A DNA stretch of 64,000 bases from Shewanella gelidimarina (GCF_023283945.1 NZ_JAKIKW010000010.1:62001-126000); one strand, 5' to 3'. Numbered from the stretch's first letter, positions 27,011 through 35,530 are shown. Notes: generated from the letters alone by a model not told the origin. Made by a program: numbers and translations.

Positions 27011-28308
27011 GATCAAGATTAATGCAAATAAAAACCACGTTGATTGTACTAAGCATATTACTGCTTACGGCCTGCAGCAGTCAGGACTGGCAAGTGCGCG
27101 CATTGCCCAGCGATGCGGCGGTTGCCGCGGCTTTAGATCATCAGCCCGATCCCGCGCTATTAAGTGCGATTGAGTTACAAGACTTACCTTTAGTACGCAT
27201 GCCAGTCGATGTGCGTCCTTGCTGCGCCTTTGGTAATGCGCAAAAGGTAAAAGTAGGTTCAATGTCTGTGCCTTTTTTCCGTTACGCTAACACGTTAGCG
27301 GTCGATAATGTCGGCCCACATGCTTACGAAGCTGGCAGCTTTAGTTTCCAAAAAGATGCGCCCAACGGCAGCCGTGGCACTGAGAATAACGGTCAGATTT
27401 ACACTCTACAAGGCGGCTTTATTGATTTAGCCCATGTGCGCGATACCGCCGACAATGCCATCGCCTTGTTTTATCGAATTTATCCAAAGCTCGGGCAAGC
27501 ACAGGTCATTCAATTACCTGAAGAGATTGGTCCTCGTTCAATTGAGATTGATGAGTTTGATACCTCACACTTAACTGCAAAGCAGCGCTGGGAAGTCGCC
27601 GCAACCATATCAGTTAGATTGGCATACTTTATGGCTGAAGCACATGAGGTTGCTCAGTGGCATGGCTATCGAAGCTGGGCACCTTGGTCTGAAGCGGTAT
27701 CTGCTTATTCGCCTGAAGATCTTTATTCCAACATGCTGGGAGCCAAGATCGCACTGGCATTAATCAATAACAATTTGGCGATGAACAAAACCTTGTATAA
27801 CCAGCATATGACCCAGTGGTTATCGGCCACATTAGACTGGTTAGAACCGGTTTCAATGGCGCAAACTAACGCCCTTTTTGATGTGATTGATGGTCATTGG
27901 TGGGATTCGAATCAAGCCTTACCAAGCAAGTTTATGCTGCTTAAGCGTCATTATGAACTTGGCGACCAGCAGTCTCCTTACTTAGTGCCTAAAGCCTTAG
28001 CGCAAGCGCACCCCAAATGGGATGATATTGCCCCCTTGTATGAGACTGACGTTACAGCTAAAGCACACCATCTGTCTTTAAGTAATCTTATTCATGGTAT
28101 TGATATTGATGCCGTTGCGCAGCAAAAACTCATTGTGGCCGACAAGTTCAAGCACAGCTTTAAGCATATTCCAGCGGCACTTTGGCAACAGGGTTTTAGC
28201 CAAGCACAGTTCTATCAGATCAGCGAGTATAACCAGCAGCAAGATATTATAGAGCTGCGTGAACACCAACAAAGTGATGCACACTCACTAACTGAGGTTC
28301 AGCCATGA
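27007..28308 (+). CDS. DUF4056-like lipoprotein
   Basis: A 433-residue protein with a lipoprotein signal (lipobox LLTAC near residue 23). The body contains VDVRPCCAFG, which I associate from memory with DUF4056, and conserved-looking blocks GGFIDLAHVRDTADNA and YFMAEAHEVAQWHGYRSW. The His, Asp and Glu in these blocks (DLAHVRD, EAHEVAQWHG) are spaced as in a metal-dependent enzyme, but this is inference. It overlaps its neighbours by ATGA on both sides, in an operon with an outer-membrane barrel, a lipoprotein hydrolase and an Omp85 protein. The biochemical function is unknown. Confidence 0.75.
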   Translation: MRSRLMQIKTTLIVLSILLLTACSSQDWQVRALPSDAAVAAALDHQPDPALLSAIELQDLPLVRMPVDVRPCCAFGNAQKVKVGSMSVPFFRYANTLAVDNVGPHAYEAGSFSFQKDAPNGSRGTENNGQIYTLQGGFIDLAHVRDTADNAIALFYRIYPKLGQAQVIQLPEEIGPRSIEIDEFDTSHLTAKQRWEVAATISVRLAYFMAEAHEVAQWHGYRSWAPWSEAVSAYSPEDLYSNMLGAKIALALINNNLAMNKTLYNQHMTQWLSATLDWLEPVSMAQTNALFDVIDGHWWDSNQALPSKFMLLKRHYELGDQQSPYLVPKALAQAHPKWDDIAPLYETDVTAKAHHLSLSNLIHGIDIDAVAQQKLIVADKFKHSFKHIPAALWQQGFSQAQFYQISEYNQQQDIIELREHQQSDAHSLTEVQP

Positions 28309-29534
28309 AACAGACCGCTTTAATGGTTTGCTTGGGTTTGTCGGTGTCTGCATCTGTACTCGCGACAGAGAACGTCGGCACCACTGATGCGGCTGCTGGC
28401 AAACCACTCCCTGCCAAGCAGCATACAGATGTCAATACGGATAAGAATACAGAGCTGAGCGACACCGAATCAGAGGGTTGGCTGGAGAATTTCTTACAAG
28501 CCTTAGGCGCCGATGGTGAGTTCGATGCCGAAAAGTTGATAGACTTTAGTTATCTACCCGGGCCATTTTATAACCCAGAGATGGATTTAGGCGTTGGGAT
28601 CTCTGCGGTGGGTTTGTACCAATATGATCCGAATGATGAGGTCAGTCAGTTATCGTCACTGGTGATTAACGGTTTGGCCTCAACTAATGGCGCACTCGGG
28701 ATGACAATCGCCAATAAGACCTTTATCAATCAAGACAATCAACGCTTTTATCTCAACGCTGAAGTGTTTGATGCGCCAGATGTATTTTATGGTGTGGGTT
28801 ACGATGCTAATCACAATGATGGTAATCGTGTCGAGTTTAACCAACGCATCGTGTCGGTCAATCCTATGTTATTACAGCGAATGAGTCCGACTAGTTTTGT
28901 GGGTATCGGCTTTGATTTTAGTTATGCCAGCGCCGAAAAAATCAATCCGTTAGACTCAAGTGTGGCTACCGAAGCGCTAGAGGAAAGCTCACGCAGTGTC
29001 GGGGTTAATGTGTTGCTTAATCATGACAGTCGCGACAACGTACTTAATCCACAATCAGGTCGGATTGTAGAAATTGATGCAGCATTTTATCGCCAAAGCT
29101 TGGGCAGCAAAACCGATTTTGAGGTGTATAACGCCTTATACAGTGAATATATGAAAACCGGTCGTGGTGAAGATATTCTGGCTTGGCAGGTGCGAGGTAG
29201 ATTCACATCCGGTGATGTGCCTTGGGATCAGTTATCTAAGGCTGGCGGCGGTAGCTTATTACGGGGTTATACCTCTGGTCGCTACCGTGACAAGCAAATG
29301 ATGCTGACGCAAGTGGAGTATCGGCTTAACCTTCCAGGTCGACATGGGATGGTCTTTTGGGGAGGGGCTGGCGTGATAGCAGATGATGTCAGTGAGTTTA
29401 ACCGCGAAAAAATTCTACCTAACGGCGGTGTTGGCTACCGTTTTGAAGTTAAACCGAGAGTGAACTTACGCTTAGATATGGCATGGGGTGATGGTGATAG
29501 TGGCTTTTATTTTAACGTCAACGAGGCTTTTTAG
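28305..29534 (+). CDS. Omp85-superfamily (surface antigen D15) barrel without POTRA domains
   Basis: A 409-residue outer-membrane protein with a Sec signal (cleavage near VLATE). After ~60 low-complexity residues it goes straight into a 16-strand-type barrel. The Omp85 motif GGGSLLRGYTSGRYRDKQ near residue 325 is the conserved RGY loop, and the sequence ends GFYFNVNEAF with C-terminal Phe. No POTRA repeats fit in the short N-terminal part, so it belongs with the N-terminally reduced Omp85 proteins rather than BamA or TamA. It overlaps the DUF4056-like gene by ATGA. It may form an export or lipid-handling pore for the operon's lipoproteins; this is inference. Confidence 0.85.
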   Translation: MKQTALMVCLGLSVSASVLATENVGTTDAAAGKPLPAKQHTDVNTDKNTELSDTESEGWLENFLQALGADGEFDAEKLIDFSYLPGPFYNPEMDLGVGISAVGLYQYDPNDEVSQLSSLVINGLASTNGALGMTIANKTFINQDNQRFYLNAEVFDAPDVFYGVGYDANHNDGNRVEFNQRIVSVNPMLLQRMSPTSFVGIGFDFSYASAEKINPLDSSVATEALEESSRSVGVNVLLNHDSRDNVLNPQSGRIVEIDAAFYRQSLGSKTDFEVYNALYSEYMKTGRGEDILAWQVRGRFTSGDVPWDQLSKAGGGSLLRGYTSGRYRDKQMMLTQVEYRLNLPGRHGMVFWGGAGVIADDVSEFNREKILPNGGVGYRFEVKPRVNLRLDMAWGDGDSGFYFNVNEAF

Positions 29535-29554
29535 CGGATTATTGATGGCGTTAA

Positions 29555-29578
29555 TTTGGGGCTCAATTGAGCCCCAAA
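29555..29578. terminator. palindromic bidirectional terminator between convergent operons
   Basis: TTTGGGGCTCAA-TTGAGCCCCAAA is a 24-base perfect palindrome between the convergent Omp85 gene and the porin gene. The GC core and flanking A/T allow termination of both. Confidence 0.75.
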
Positions 29579-29607
29579 TAAGATTAACTTAGCTTATTTT
29601 TTGATGC

Positions 29608-30666
29608 TTATATTGAGAATTGCATAGTAAATTGTACATAATCAGATGCGCAATTTTCAGAGGTATTTAACTGATTAATAGTATCCATTACCTCGTAACG
29701 GCCGACTTCAAATCCCACTTTTAACTCAGGCGTTAAATTGGTGAAAAGGTTTACACCTACCTGATATCTGTCAGTCTGCTCTTTTTCAGTCACTGTGCGG
29801 CCATAGAAAATGCTTGAACGCATGGTGTCATTCCAAAAGTGTCTATACGCAATGGTGCCAGCAGTGGTTGTTTCAACTTCACCGTTGTAAATATCTCTTG
29901 CAGCGACGGTGCCAACATAACGGCCAAGGTTCCCGTAATGAAGCTGGATACGGAGATCGTCTTTACCAAATGTATGGAATTTAGCTGCTGCAGAACCACC
30001 AAATGACACCTCAGAGGTGTTGTCTGGATCTAAGTATCGAACAAGCGCAGATACAGAAATGTTACCCCAGTCTCCTTTAGTGTCATGGCGCACGATCATG
30101 TCTGGAATATAGTCATTATCAGTACTTAGCTTCTCTCCTGTTTCGTCGGTGCCAAAGGTGTTAGGGTTTTCAAGTGCAAATTTCCAATCACCATATTGGT
30201 ATCTAATCAATCCTTGACGGATCATCGCTTCGCCCACTAATGGCCCGCCCAAATCTGCAGATTCAGGAAAAGTGCTGGTATTAACAAGTGTTGACCATGT
30301 TTGACCAAACGTTATATCTTCATATTTAATATAAGCATGTCGTAATCGTGGGCTGTACGAGTTGGAAATAACACCGTTGCCCTGATCTGAGCCTACAAAA
30401 TCGATTTCAGCAAACCCGACGACTCCGTTATGCGTAAATTTAGCATTGAAACGACTTTCTTGAGCACTGATCTGGGTTTTATTACTGCTTTCGCTTTGCA
30501 TTGCCCCCGAGCCAATCCACATCGTGTTGTACGGAACTTCTCCGCCGATATAGCGTATATTGCCTTTAATGAAACCACCAACCTCAATTTCGGCCGCTGA
30601 GGCTGAGGCAGAAAATGCGGTAAAACATGCTAGCGCTATTGGAATTATTTTATTATTTTTCATCAT
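29608..30666 (-). CDS. DcaP-like outer-membrane porin (module A)
   Basis: A 352-residue trimeric-porin-type protein with a signal peptide ending ASASA. Diagnostic stretches shared with the DcaP family are ARFNAKF-like SRFNAKFTHNGVVGFAEIDF, SYSPRLRHAYIKYEDITFGQ and the following segment TWSTLVNTSTFPESADLGGP, with a C-terminal VQFTMQFSI. DcaP porins take up dicarboxylates and other small acids. It is the last gene of flavoprotein-cytochrome-porin module A (gaps of 5 and 30 bp), so it likely lets the reductase substrate into the periplasm. A paralogue with the same layout is at 34385. Porins linked to flavocytochrome c3 genes are known in Shewanella (ifcO), from memory. Confidence 0.85.
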   Translation of the reverse strand: MMKNNKIIPIALACFTAFSASASAAEIEVGGFIKGNIRYIGGEVPYNTMWIGSGAMQSESSNKTQISAQESRFNAKFTHNGVVGFAEIDFVGSDQGNGVISNSYSPRLRHAYIKYEDITFGQTWSTLVNTSTFPESADLGGPLVGEAMIRQGLIRYQYGDWKFALENPNTFGTDETGEKLSTDNDYIPDMIVRHDTKGDWGNISVSALVRYLDPDNTSEVSFGGSAAAKFHTFGKDDLRIQLHYGNLGRYVGTVAARDIYNGEVETTTAGTIAYRHFWNDTMRSSIFYGRTVTEKEQTDRYQVGVNLFTNLTPELKVGFEVGRYEVMDTINQLNTSENCASDYVQFTMQFSI

Positions 30667-30696
30667 CAGTATTCTCGTTTTTATTATTGAGCTGAA

Positions 30697-31065
30697 TTAC
30701 ATCACTTCAAACCATGTACGGTGGCATTCGGCGCATACAGGTGCTTTTTTCTCGTGTTCTGCGTGACACGCTAAGCAGCTTGCACCTTTGTTGTAATGAA
30801 TTGACTTGTGGGGATTAGCTTCGCTAAAAACCAACTTGCTTTCATCAAGCTCAATACTGTTGATGTCGCCATGACATTCGACACATGCGCTATCAGTAGC
30901 AGAAGTTTTCCCAGAACCCTGGTGACAAGACTTACAGCCTTCTTCGTAAAGGAATTGGTGATTCGTGCGGCCTTGAGTGCTTCCTTTTACTGACTCAAGT
31001 TCGCCAGCGAATGCAGACCCCGAAACTATCAGCCCTAATAACAAAGTTAAAATATACGTTTTCAT
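30697..31065 (-). CDS. periplasmic tetraheme cytochrome c (module A)
   Basis: A 122-residue protein with a Sec signal (cleavage after SAFA) and four CXXCH motifs: CKSCH, CVECH, CLACH and CAECH. The heme spacing resembles the N-terminal tetraheme domain of flavocytochrome c fumarate reductases. It should deliver electrons from CymA to the flavoprotein encoded immediately upstream, as the separate heme subunit of a split flavocytochrome c. It starts 5 bp after the flavoprotein stop. Confidence 0.93.
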   Translation of the reverse strand: MKTYILTLLLGLIVSGSAFAGELESVKGSTQGRTNHQFLYEEGCKSCHQGSGKTSATDSACVECHGDINSIELDESKLVFSEANPHKSIHYNKGASCLACHAEHEKKAPVCAECHRTWFEVM

Positions 31066-31070
31066 TGAGG

Positions 31071-32588
31071 TTACCCTTTTACTTCAGACTTGATTGTTTC
31101 AGCTACGATGATTCCAGAGGCTAGGCACTCGAGGCATGATGTAGAACTTAAACGTGTAACGCCGTGAATACCGCCTGTAACTTCACCAACTGCATACATC
31201 TTTTTGATCGGCTTCATAGAGCGACCATCGACAACTCTGCAGCCAACGTCTGTTTTCAAGCCACCCATACAGTAATGAACCTTTGGCCACACGCGAGACA
31301 CTACAAATGGCGCCTTTAGTTCAACGGCTGTATCCATCTTTCTGTTGAAATCCGGATCATTTCGAGTAATAACATTCTTGTTATGCTCTGCTACGGTCTT
31401 TTTCAGATCAGCCAAAGGAACGTTAAATTGCTCTGCCATTTGCTCTAGGCTATCGACTTTCCACGCCATCTTGTCGCGTAATGAACGAACTACACGATCA
31501 TCGCCAATGTGGTCATCGTGGTTGAAGAAAACAATGGGGTAAGCAGGAGAGTTATCTTTGTAACGATTTTTCATGATGGCGTCAGAACAAGTCTTTCTGT
31601 CTGCACGTTCATCCATAAAGCGCTTGCCGTTTAATACACTAACCGCAATGCCCTCATGCCAGCTAATGGACAGCAGAGCTACAGACCAACCAAACCCGCC
31701 CTCATCAGGAGAACCCCAGTGACCGGTTTGAATCATGTTCATGTGAACCGGAAGCGCACCATGAGCCATCGCGGTCAAAGTCACTTCACCCGTTGCGCCA
31801 AGTGCGTTAGTACAATCTAGTGTAGGGTCTAAAGATGGGTCTACTGCATTGCGCAGTTCCATGTTTCGAGCAAAGCCGCCAGTGGCTATGACTACGGCTT
31901 TGTTAGCTTTAATGAATATAGATTTCCCAGTTTTCGCATCTGGGAATCGATAGTTTTGACGCACTTTAAGGCCAATAATTTCGCCGTTGTCCATGACAAA
32001 ATCTTCAATGTAGTGTTGTAAGCGGTATTCAATACCCTCATTCACGCCTGCTTCATACAATTTAGTGGTAATGTCGCCGCCAACACCATGCTTAACACGA
32101 ATTGCACGAGGTTTATTCTGGCCACCAACTTGAATATTAAAACCTTCACGAAAAACAACACCCGAATCAATGCAAAGGTCGTAAACGTCCATAGCTCTGT
32201 TAGCGATATTTTCTAGTATTGCTTTGTTAGCCATACCGCGGCCAGCGATGACCTGGTCATTGACTAGGTCTGCTGGTGAATCGTCAGTAACGCCTTGAGA
32301 TAGTTGGATAGGGTTTCTTGGAATCGCTAGCCAGCCACCGTTAATCGCAGAGTTACCGCCAATGACCTGCATTTTCTCTAAAACTAGTACTGATCCCAAA
32401 CCTTGTCGTTTTGCGTGAAGTGCAGCGCTCAAGCCTGCAAACCCTGACCCTAAAACGATTACATCGGCAGATTCGTCCCAACTTATCTTTCCGCACTCAC
32501 TCGCTAGAACAGTTCCTGGCATGATGGCTGCTGCGCTGCCTACAGCAGCTCCAGCGCCAAGTTGTAAAAATTTTCTTCTGTTAAGCAT
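31071..32588 (-). CDS. Tat-exported FAD flavoprotein reductase, fumarate reductase/urocanate reductase family (module A)
   Basis: A 505-residue flavin subunit. The Tat signal is NRRKFLQLGAG with cleavage near VLASE. The FAD dinucleotide motif VIVLGSGFAGLSAA starts near residue 44. The catalytic Arg (FccA R402 equivalent) lies in FMDERADRK and the substrate Arg (R544 equivalent) in HGVTRLSS. The stretch usually reading HHTMGG is HYCMGG here, so the second active-site His is Tyr, and the substrate-loop motif reads QTGHWGSPDEGG. It probably reduces a C=C bond of an organic acid, but not plain fumarate. The SD GAGGA lies six bases before ATG. The divergent TetR gene lies 860 bp away across duplicated DNA. 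Confidence 0.88.
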   Translation of the reverse strand: MLNRRKFLQLGAGAAVGSAAAIMPGTVLASECGKISWDESADVIVLGSGFAGLSAALHAKRQGLGSVLVLEKMQVIGGNSAINGGWLAIPRNPIQLSQGVTDDSPADLVNDQVIAGRGMANKAILENIANRAMDVYDLCIDSGVVFREGFNIQVGGQNKPRAIRVKHGVGGDITTKLYEAGVNEGIEYRLQHYIEDFVMDNGEIIGLKVRQNYRFPDAKTGKSIFIKANKAVVIATGGFARNMELRNAVDPSLDPTLDCTNALGATGEVTLTAMAHGALPVHMNMIQTGHWGSPDEGGFGWSVALLSISWHEGIAVSVLNGKRFMDERADRKTCSDAIMKNRYKDNSPAYPIVFFNHDDHIGDDRVVRSLRDKMAWKVDSLEQMAEQFNVPLADLKKTVAEHNKNVITRNDPDFNRKMDTAVELKAPFVVSRVWPKVHYCMGGLKTDVGCRVVDGRSMKPIKKMYAVGEVTGGIHGVTRLSSTSCLECLASGIIVAETIKSEVKG

Positions 32589-32593
32589 CTATC

Positions 32594-32872
32594 CATCCTC
32601 ATTATTGGTATGAGGTTAAGATAGGTGGTTAAATAAAGACTAAAGGTGAAGTAAGTCACGGCTTTTTTGGAGGGGAAAACATATTCGTGAAACAGGTCTC
32701 GAACAAGTTTTCCCTATCATTGCGCTGTTGTTTGTTTCAGGTTGCGAGAGTGCTTTTCGTTGCTATTCTAGTAGGTATGTTTTTGTGGTATTGGTTCAGT
32801 AGTTGATCAGTATTAACTTAAGTATTTTAACTTAATGATATGTTATAAAGATTATATTTATAGTCTGTAATT
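32594..32872. repeat. first copy of a duplicated flavoprotein-TetR promoter region
   Basis: This stretch, upstream of the module A flavoprotein, is homologous to 33116-33401 in the same orientation (offset 522-529 bp with small indels). Shared blocks include CATCC at the left edge, TTAAGATAG, a TTCGTGAA/TCTCGAA dyad and TCTGTAATT at the right edge. It normally would lead into a TetR gene, but here it runs into a relic. Confidence 0.75.
32684..32703. promoter_or_regulatory. candidate TetR operator, copy 1
   Basis: TTCGTGA-AACAGG-TCTCGAA is an imperfect dyad (6 of 7 positions) with a 6-bp spacer, about 100 bp before the module A flavoprotein. It is conserved in the second copy. It is embedded here in a larger inverted repeat GGGAAAAC...GTTTTCCC. 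Confidence 0.45.
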
Positions 32873-32895
32873 ACTAGGAGCTAATTAGCACAAGG

Positions 32896-33000
32896 ATGGT
32901 GTAGAAACGGTTGTATGTGATGACACAATCCTGCAGATTGCCTACCACAATATATAGCAATCAAATTTATGATGTTACAGAACTGTTGGCGAGTGCATTT
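32896..33000 (+). pseudogene. remnant of a deleted TetR gene
   Basis: After the first promoter copy there is AAGGATG, a start-like site in the position of the TetR start in the second copy, followed by an immediate in-frame TAG. About 90 bases later GTTGGCGAGTGCATTTAAG resembles the 3' end of the intact TetR gene (GTTAGCGAGTTAAGTTG at 34228). Nearly all of the ~790-bp gene is missing. The assignment rests on flanking homology and order. Confidence 0.5.
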
Positions 33001-33010
33001 AAGATAGAAA

Positions 33011-33120
33011 AAGGCCTTCGATTTGCATCGAAGGCTGGACCTAAAATGATTATGTGATGTGATAGAGCGAAGGTCCTAAATTGAAATGAAAACATCATTC
33101 CGGGGAACACCAATGCATCC
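33011..33120 (-). repeat. relic of the TetR-porin intergenic spacer, with terminator and covarying hairpin
   Basis: This segment matches 34251-34355 (the spacer between TetR and the module B porin). GCCTTCGAT-TTGC-ATCGAAGGC (33014-33035) is a perfect stem followed by a minus-strand T5 run. GGACC/GGTCC (33037-33041 and 33072-33076) flank a 30-base loop, and CCGGGGAACACC follows. No porin gene is attached any more. Confidence 0.75.
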
Positions 33121-33401
33121 TGTATATTGGTAGAAAATTAAGATAGTCGTTTAAACAAAGGGGGAGTGTGAACTTAATCACGAATATTTAGAGGAGAAAA
33201 TTTATTCGTGAAGCAGATCTCGAATAAGTTTCCTGTTGTTACTGCTTATTTTACGGTTACATAGGTGTTGTGCAGGCTTGGTGCTGAGGTTAAAAGTTAT
33301 TTCTATAATGTTTGCATGATGTAACTCACAAAGTTTGGCAATATAGCAGTATTAGTGTGAACTGAATCCCGATTGATCGAGGGAACCTATAATCTGTAAT
33401 T
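33116..33401. repeat. second copy of the duplicated flavoprotein-TetR promoter region
   Basis: Homologous to 32594-32872. It begins with CATCC at 33116, abruptly joined to the spacer relic, and leads directly into the intact TetR gene. The flavoprotein gene that would be expected on its left is absent. Confidence 0.75.
33205..33224. promoter_or_regulatory. candidate TetR operator, copy 2
   Basis: TTCGTGA-AGCAGA-TCTCGAA preserves both dyad arms of the site at 32684 while the spacer has changed. It lies about 225 bp before the intact TetR start. Confidence 0.45.
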
Positions 33402-33447
33402 GATAAAAATGCATAATTGCCACAATTCTATGAAAAGGGTTGTAAGG

Positions 33448-34239
33448 ATGAAGTGTCCTACTGAAGCATTGTCAATGATGCGTTGTAATCAAATTCTCGA
33501 CGCTGCTGAGCAGTTGATTGAGTCACAAGGCATGGTGTCATTTAAATTCTCACAACTCGCAAAAGAGGTGAGTTGCTCTACGGGAACCCTGTATAAGTTC
33601 TTTGAACGCAAAGAGGATATACTTGTTTGCTTATTCCTTAGAAGCGCAACATCTAACCACTTACCCATATTTATAAGAGAGCATCCTGATTTGACCGCGC
33701 AGGAGAAAGTATTACTGCCGGTCTTGTTTACTTTCGAAACAATAAAGCGCAGCAAGAGTTTCTTTACCTTGCGGTCTGTGTCGGTCAATACCATGGTATG
33801 GCAGTTGGCGAGTGATGAGAAGGTGGAACGTTTTAAAAAAAGGGTCAATGCATTCTGGGAGTGGTTTACCCTATCTCTTAATGAAGCGGTCGACAATGGA
33901 GAACTTGAAGCAACACCACTTCAAGTTAAAGAGCTAGTGCAGGGGATCGTATTTTATTTAACAGGATGCTTGACTCAATTTGAAAGTGAATTAATTGCAC
34001 CTGCATACTTATCCAATCGTCGTGAGACCTGCTATCGACATCTTTCAAAGTTGATGGCGCAATACCGATGGAAAAAGCCACTTAATCAGGCTCTATTTGA
34101 TTCACTCGAGGCGCAAAGCACGCAGTTTTTCGATAAACACTATCGTGAAAACATGACATGCGTAGCATGCAGCGCACTGGTTAACGCCCAGAAAAATAGT
34201 GAAAGCCCATGTAGCGGATTAAAGTCGTTAGCGAGTTAA
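33448..34239 (+). CDS. Cys-rich TetR-family regulator (module A side)
   Basis: A 263-residue repressor-type protein with an N-terminal TetR helix-turn-helix (FSQLAKEVSCSTGTLYKFF, residues 34-52). The start MKCPTEAL is chosen because AAGGG is 8 bases upstream and because it then aligns residue-for-residue with the paralogue at 37646. Both have Cys at positions 3, 13, 43, 61, 238 and 241, and a further C-terminal Cys (255 here). The C-terminal CVAC motif suggests metal, Fe-S or thiol-redox sensing in addition to a ligand pocket. It probably controls the divergent reductase operon, although the intervening DNA suggests it once belonged to a module now deleted. Confidence 0.85.
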   Translation: MKCPTEALSMMRCNQILDAAEQLIESQGMVSFKFSQLAKEVSCSTGTLYKFFERKEDILVCLFLRSATSNHLPIFIREHPDLTAQEKVLLPVLFTFETIKRSKSFFTLRSVSVNTMVWQLASDEKVERFKKRVNAFWEWFTLSLNEAVDNGELEATPLQVKELVQGIVFYLTGCLTQFESELIAPAYLSNRRETCYRHLSKLMAQYRWKKPLNQALFDSLEAQSTQFFDKHYRENMTCVACSALVNAQKNSESPCSGLKSLAS

Positions 34240-34250
34240 GTTGTTTAAAG

Positions 34251-34355
34251 AAAAAGCCTTCGTTGAATAGCTGAAGGCTGGGCCTAATATGTCGATGTGA
34301 TGAGTACTGTTTATGGCCCAAATTAAAATGAGAACGTTACTCCGGGGAACACCGT
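34251..34355 (-). terminator. 3' region of the module B porin with terminator and covarying hairpin
   Basis: GCCTTC and GAAGGC (34256-34261 and 34273-34278) form a stem followed on the minus strand by TTTTTC, terminating the porin transcript. Next to it GGGCC and GGCCC (34280-34284 and 34315-34319) enclose a 30-base loop. The homologous relic at 33037 has GGACC/GGTCC, a compensatory change that supports a real paired structure. Confidence 0.65.
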
Positions 34356-34384
34356 GGCGTCGTTATCTCAATTTAAGAGTAAAA

Positions 34385-35425
34385 TTAGAGGGCGTACTTC
34401 ATAGATAATTGAGCGTAATTAGAATCAACGTTTTTATCTTTCATGGCAAAGTTACCGACTTCGAAACCTACTGCTAATTGTGGCGTTAGATTCTGAAATA
34501 GGTTGACACTCCATTGGGTATGGTCGGCATCACCTAAGTCAGTTTGTATATTTCCATATAGCAAGGTCGATCTCAGCGTGTCATTCCAATAATGACGGTA
34601 GGAGGCGATATAGGCGGTGCTATCTTCGACCTGCTCATCGACGATATCTTTGGCTGCTGTAACACCTACGTATCTGCCTAGTTCACCTTTGTGGAACTGA
34701 AATCTTACATCATCTTTACCGAAGGTTTTTAATCGCCCGGCAATAGAGCCCCCAACTGCTGTCTCACTTTTCCCTAAGCTGGTATTGAGTTGACGCCCTA
34801 GAGTGGACACCGAGACATTCCCCCAGTCACCCTTAAAGTTATAACGTGCAACGACATCGGGTAGCTTGTCTTTGCTGGCGTCACCACCAAATGATTCAGG
34901 GTTTTCGATGGAGACCTGAAAGTTACCCATATCGTAACGTACCTGTCCCTGACGAATAAATGCCAGACCAACCATGGCGCCGCCAAAATCAGCAGACTCA
35001 GGGATCGCACTGGTGTTCATGAAGGTGGTCCAAGTTTGACCGACGGTAAGGCCTTGGTACTTGATGAATGCATGGCGAAGTCGGGGACTGTAAGAATTTG
35101 AAATAATCTCGTTACCTCCGCTGCCATAGAAATCCATTTCGACGAACGCGGTGACATCATCATGTTCAAATTTCATGTTGAAACGAGATTCTTTGGCGAA
35201 GATTTTAAACTGTGAAGTTGCTTCAGGTAACGGGGTTCCAGTACCACTCCAAAAGTCTTTATAGGCCACGTCACCATCGACATAGCGAGTATCTACTTTT
35301 AGATAACCACCGAATGTTAATTTGCTTGAATCATCTAACTGAATTTCATAGCCGGCGTTAGCCGAAGAGGCTATGACGCAAAGTGAACCCACAAGAAGGG
35401 TCTTTCTTATATTGGCAGCTATCAT
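34385..35425 (-). CDS. DcaP-like outer-membrane porin (module B)
   Basis: A 346-residue paralogue of the porin at 29608. Signal peptide with cleavage near ANAG. Shared family blocks are SRFNMKFEHDDVTAFVEMDF, SYSPRLRHAFIKYQGLTVGQ and the following TWTTFMNTSAIPESADFGG; the C-terminus is YAQLSMKYAL. The SD AAAGGA precedes ATG. Unlike module A, it is separated from the cytochrome gene by 157 bp containing a strong hairpin, so it may have its own promoter. It is expected to admit the organic-acid substrate of the module B reductase. Confidence 0.85.
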   Translation of the reverse strand: MIAANIRKTLLVGSLCVIASSANAGYEIQLDDSSKLTFGGYLKVDTRYVDGDVAYKDFWSGTGTPLPEATSQFKIFAKESRFNMKFEHDDVTAFVEMDFYGSGGNEIISNSYSPRLRHAFIKYQGLTVGQTWTTFMNTSAIPESADFGGAMVGLAFIRQGQVRYDMGNFQVSIENPESFGGDASKDKLPDVVARYNFKGDWGNVSVSTLGRQLNTSLGKSETAVGGSIAGRLKTFGKDDVRFQFHKGELGRYVGVTAAKDIVDEQVEDSTAYIASYRHYWNDTLRSTLLYGNIQTDLGDADHTQWSVNLFQNLTPQLAVGFEVGNFAMKDKNVDSNYAQLSMKYAL

Positions 35426-35530
35426 ATGAATCCTTTTTAATACTGGTTTATGTCAATAATGAATGCAATAAGTTGAGCAGTAGCAAGGGCATGTACCCAT
35501 GCTCAACAAGGCTCCAAAAATATCGTTTAA

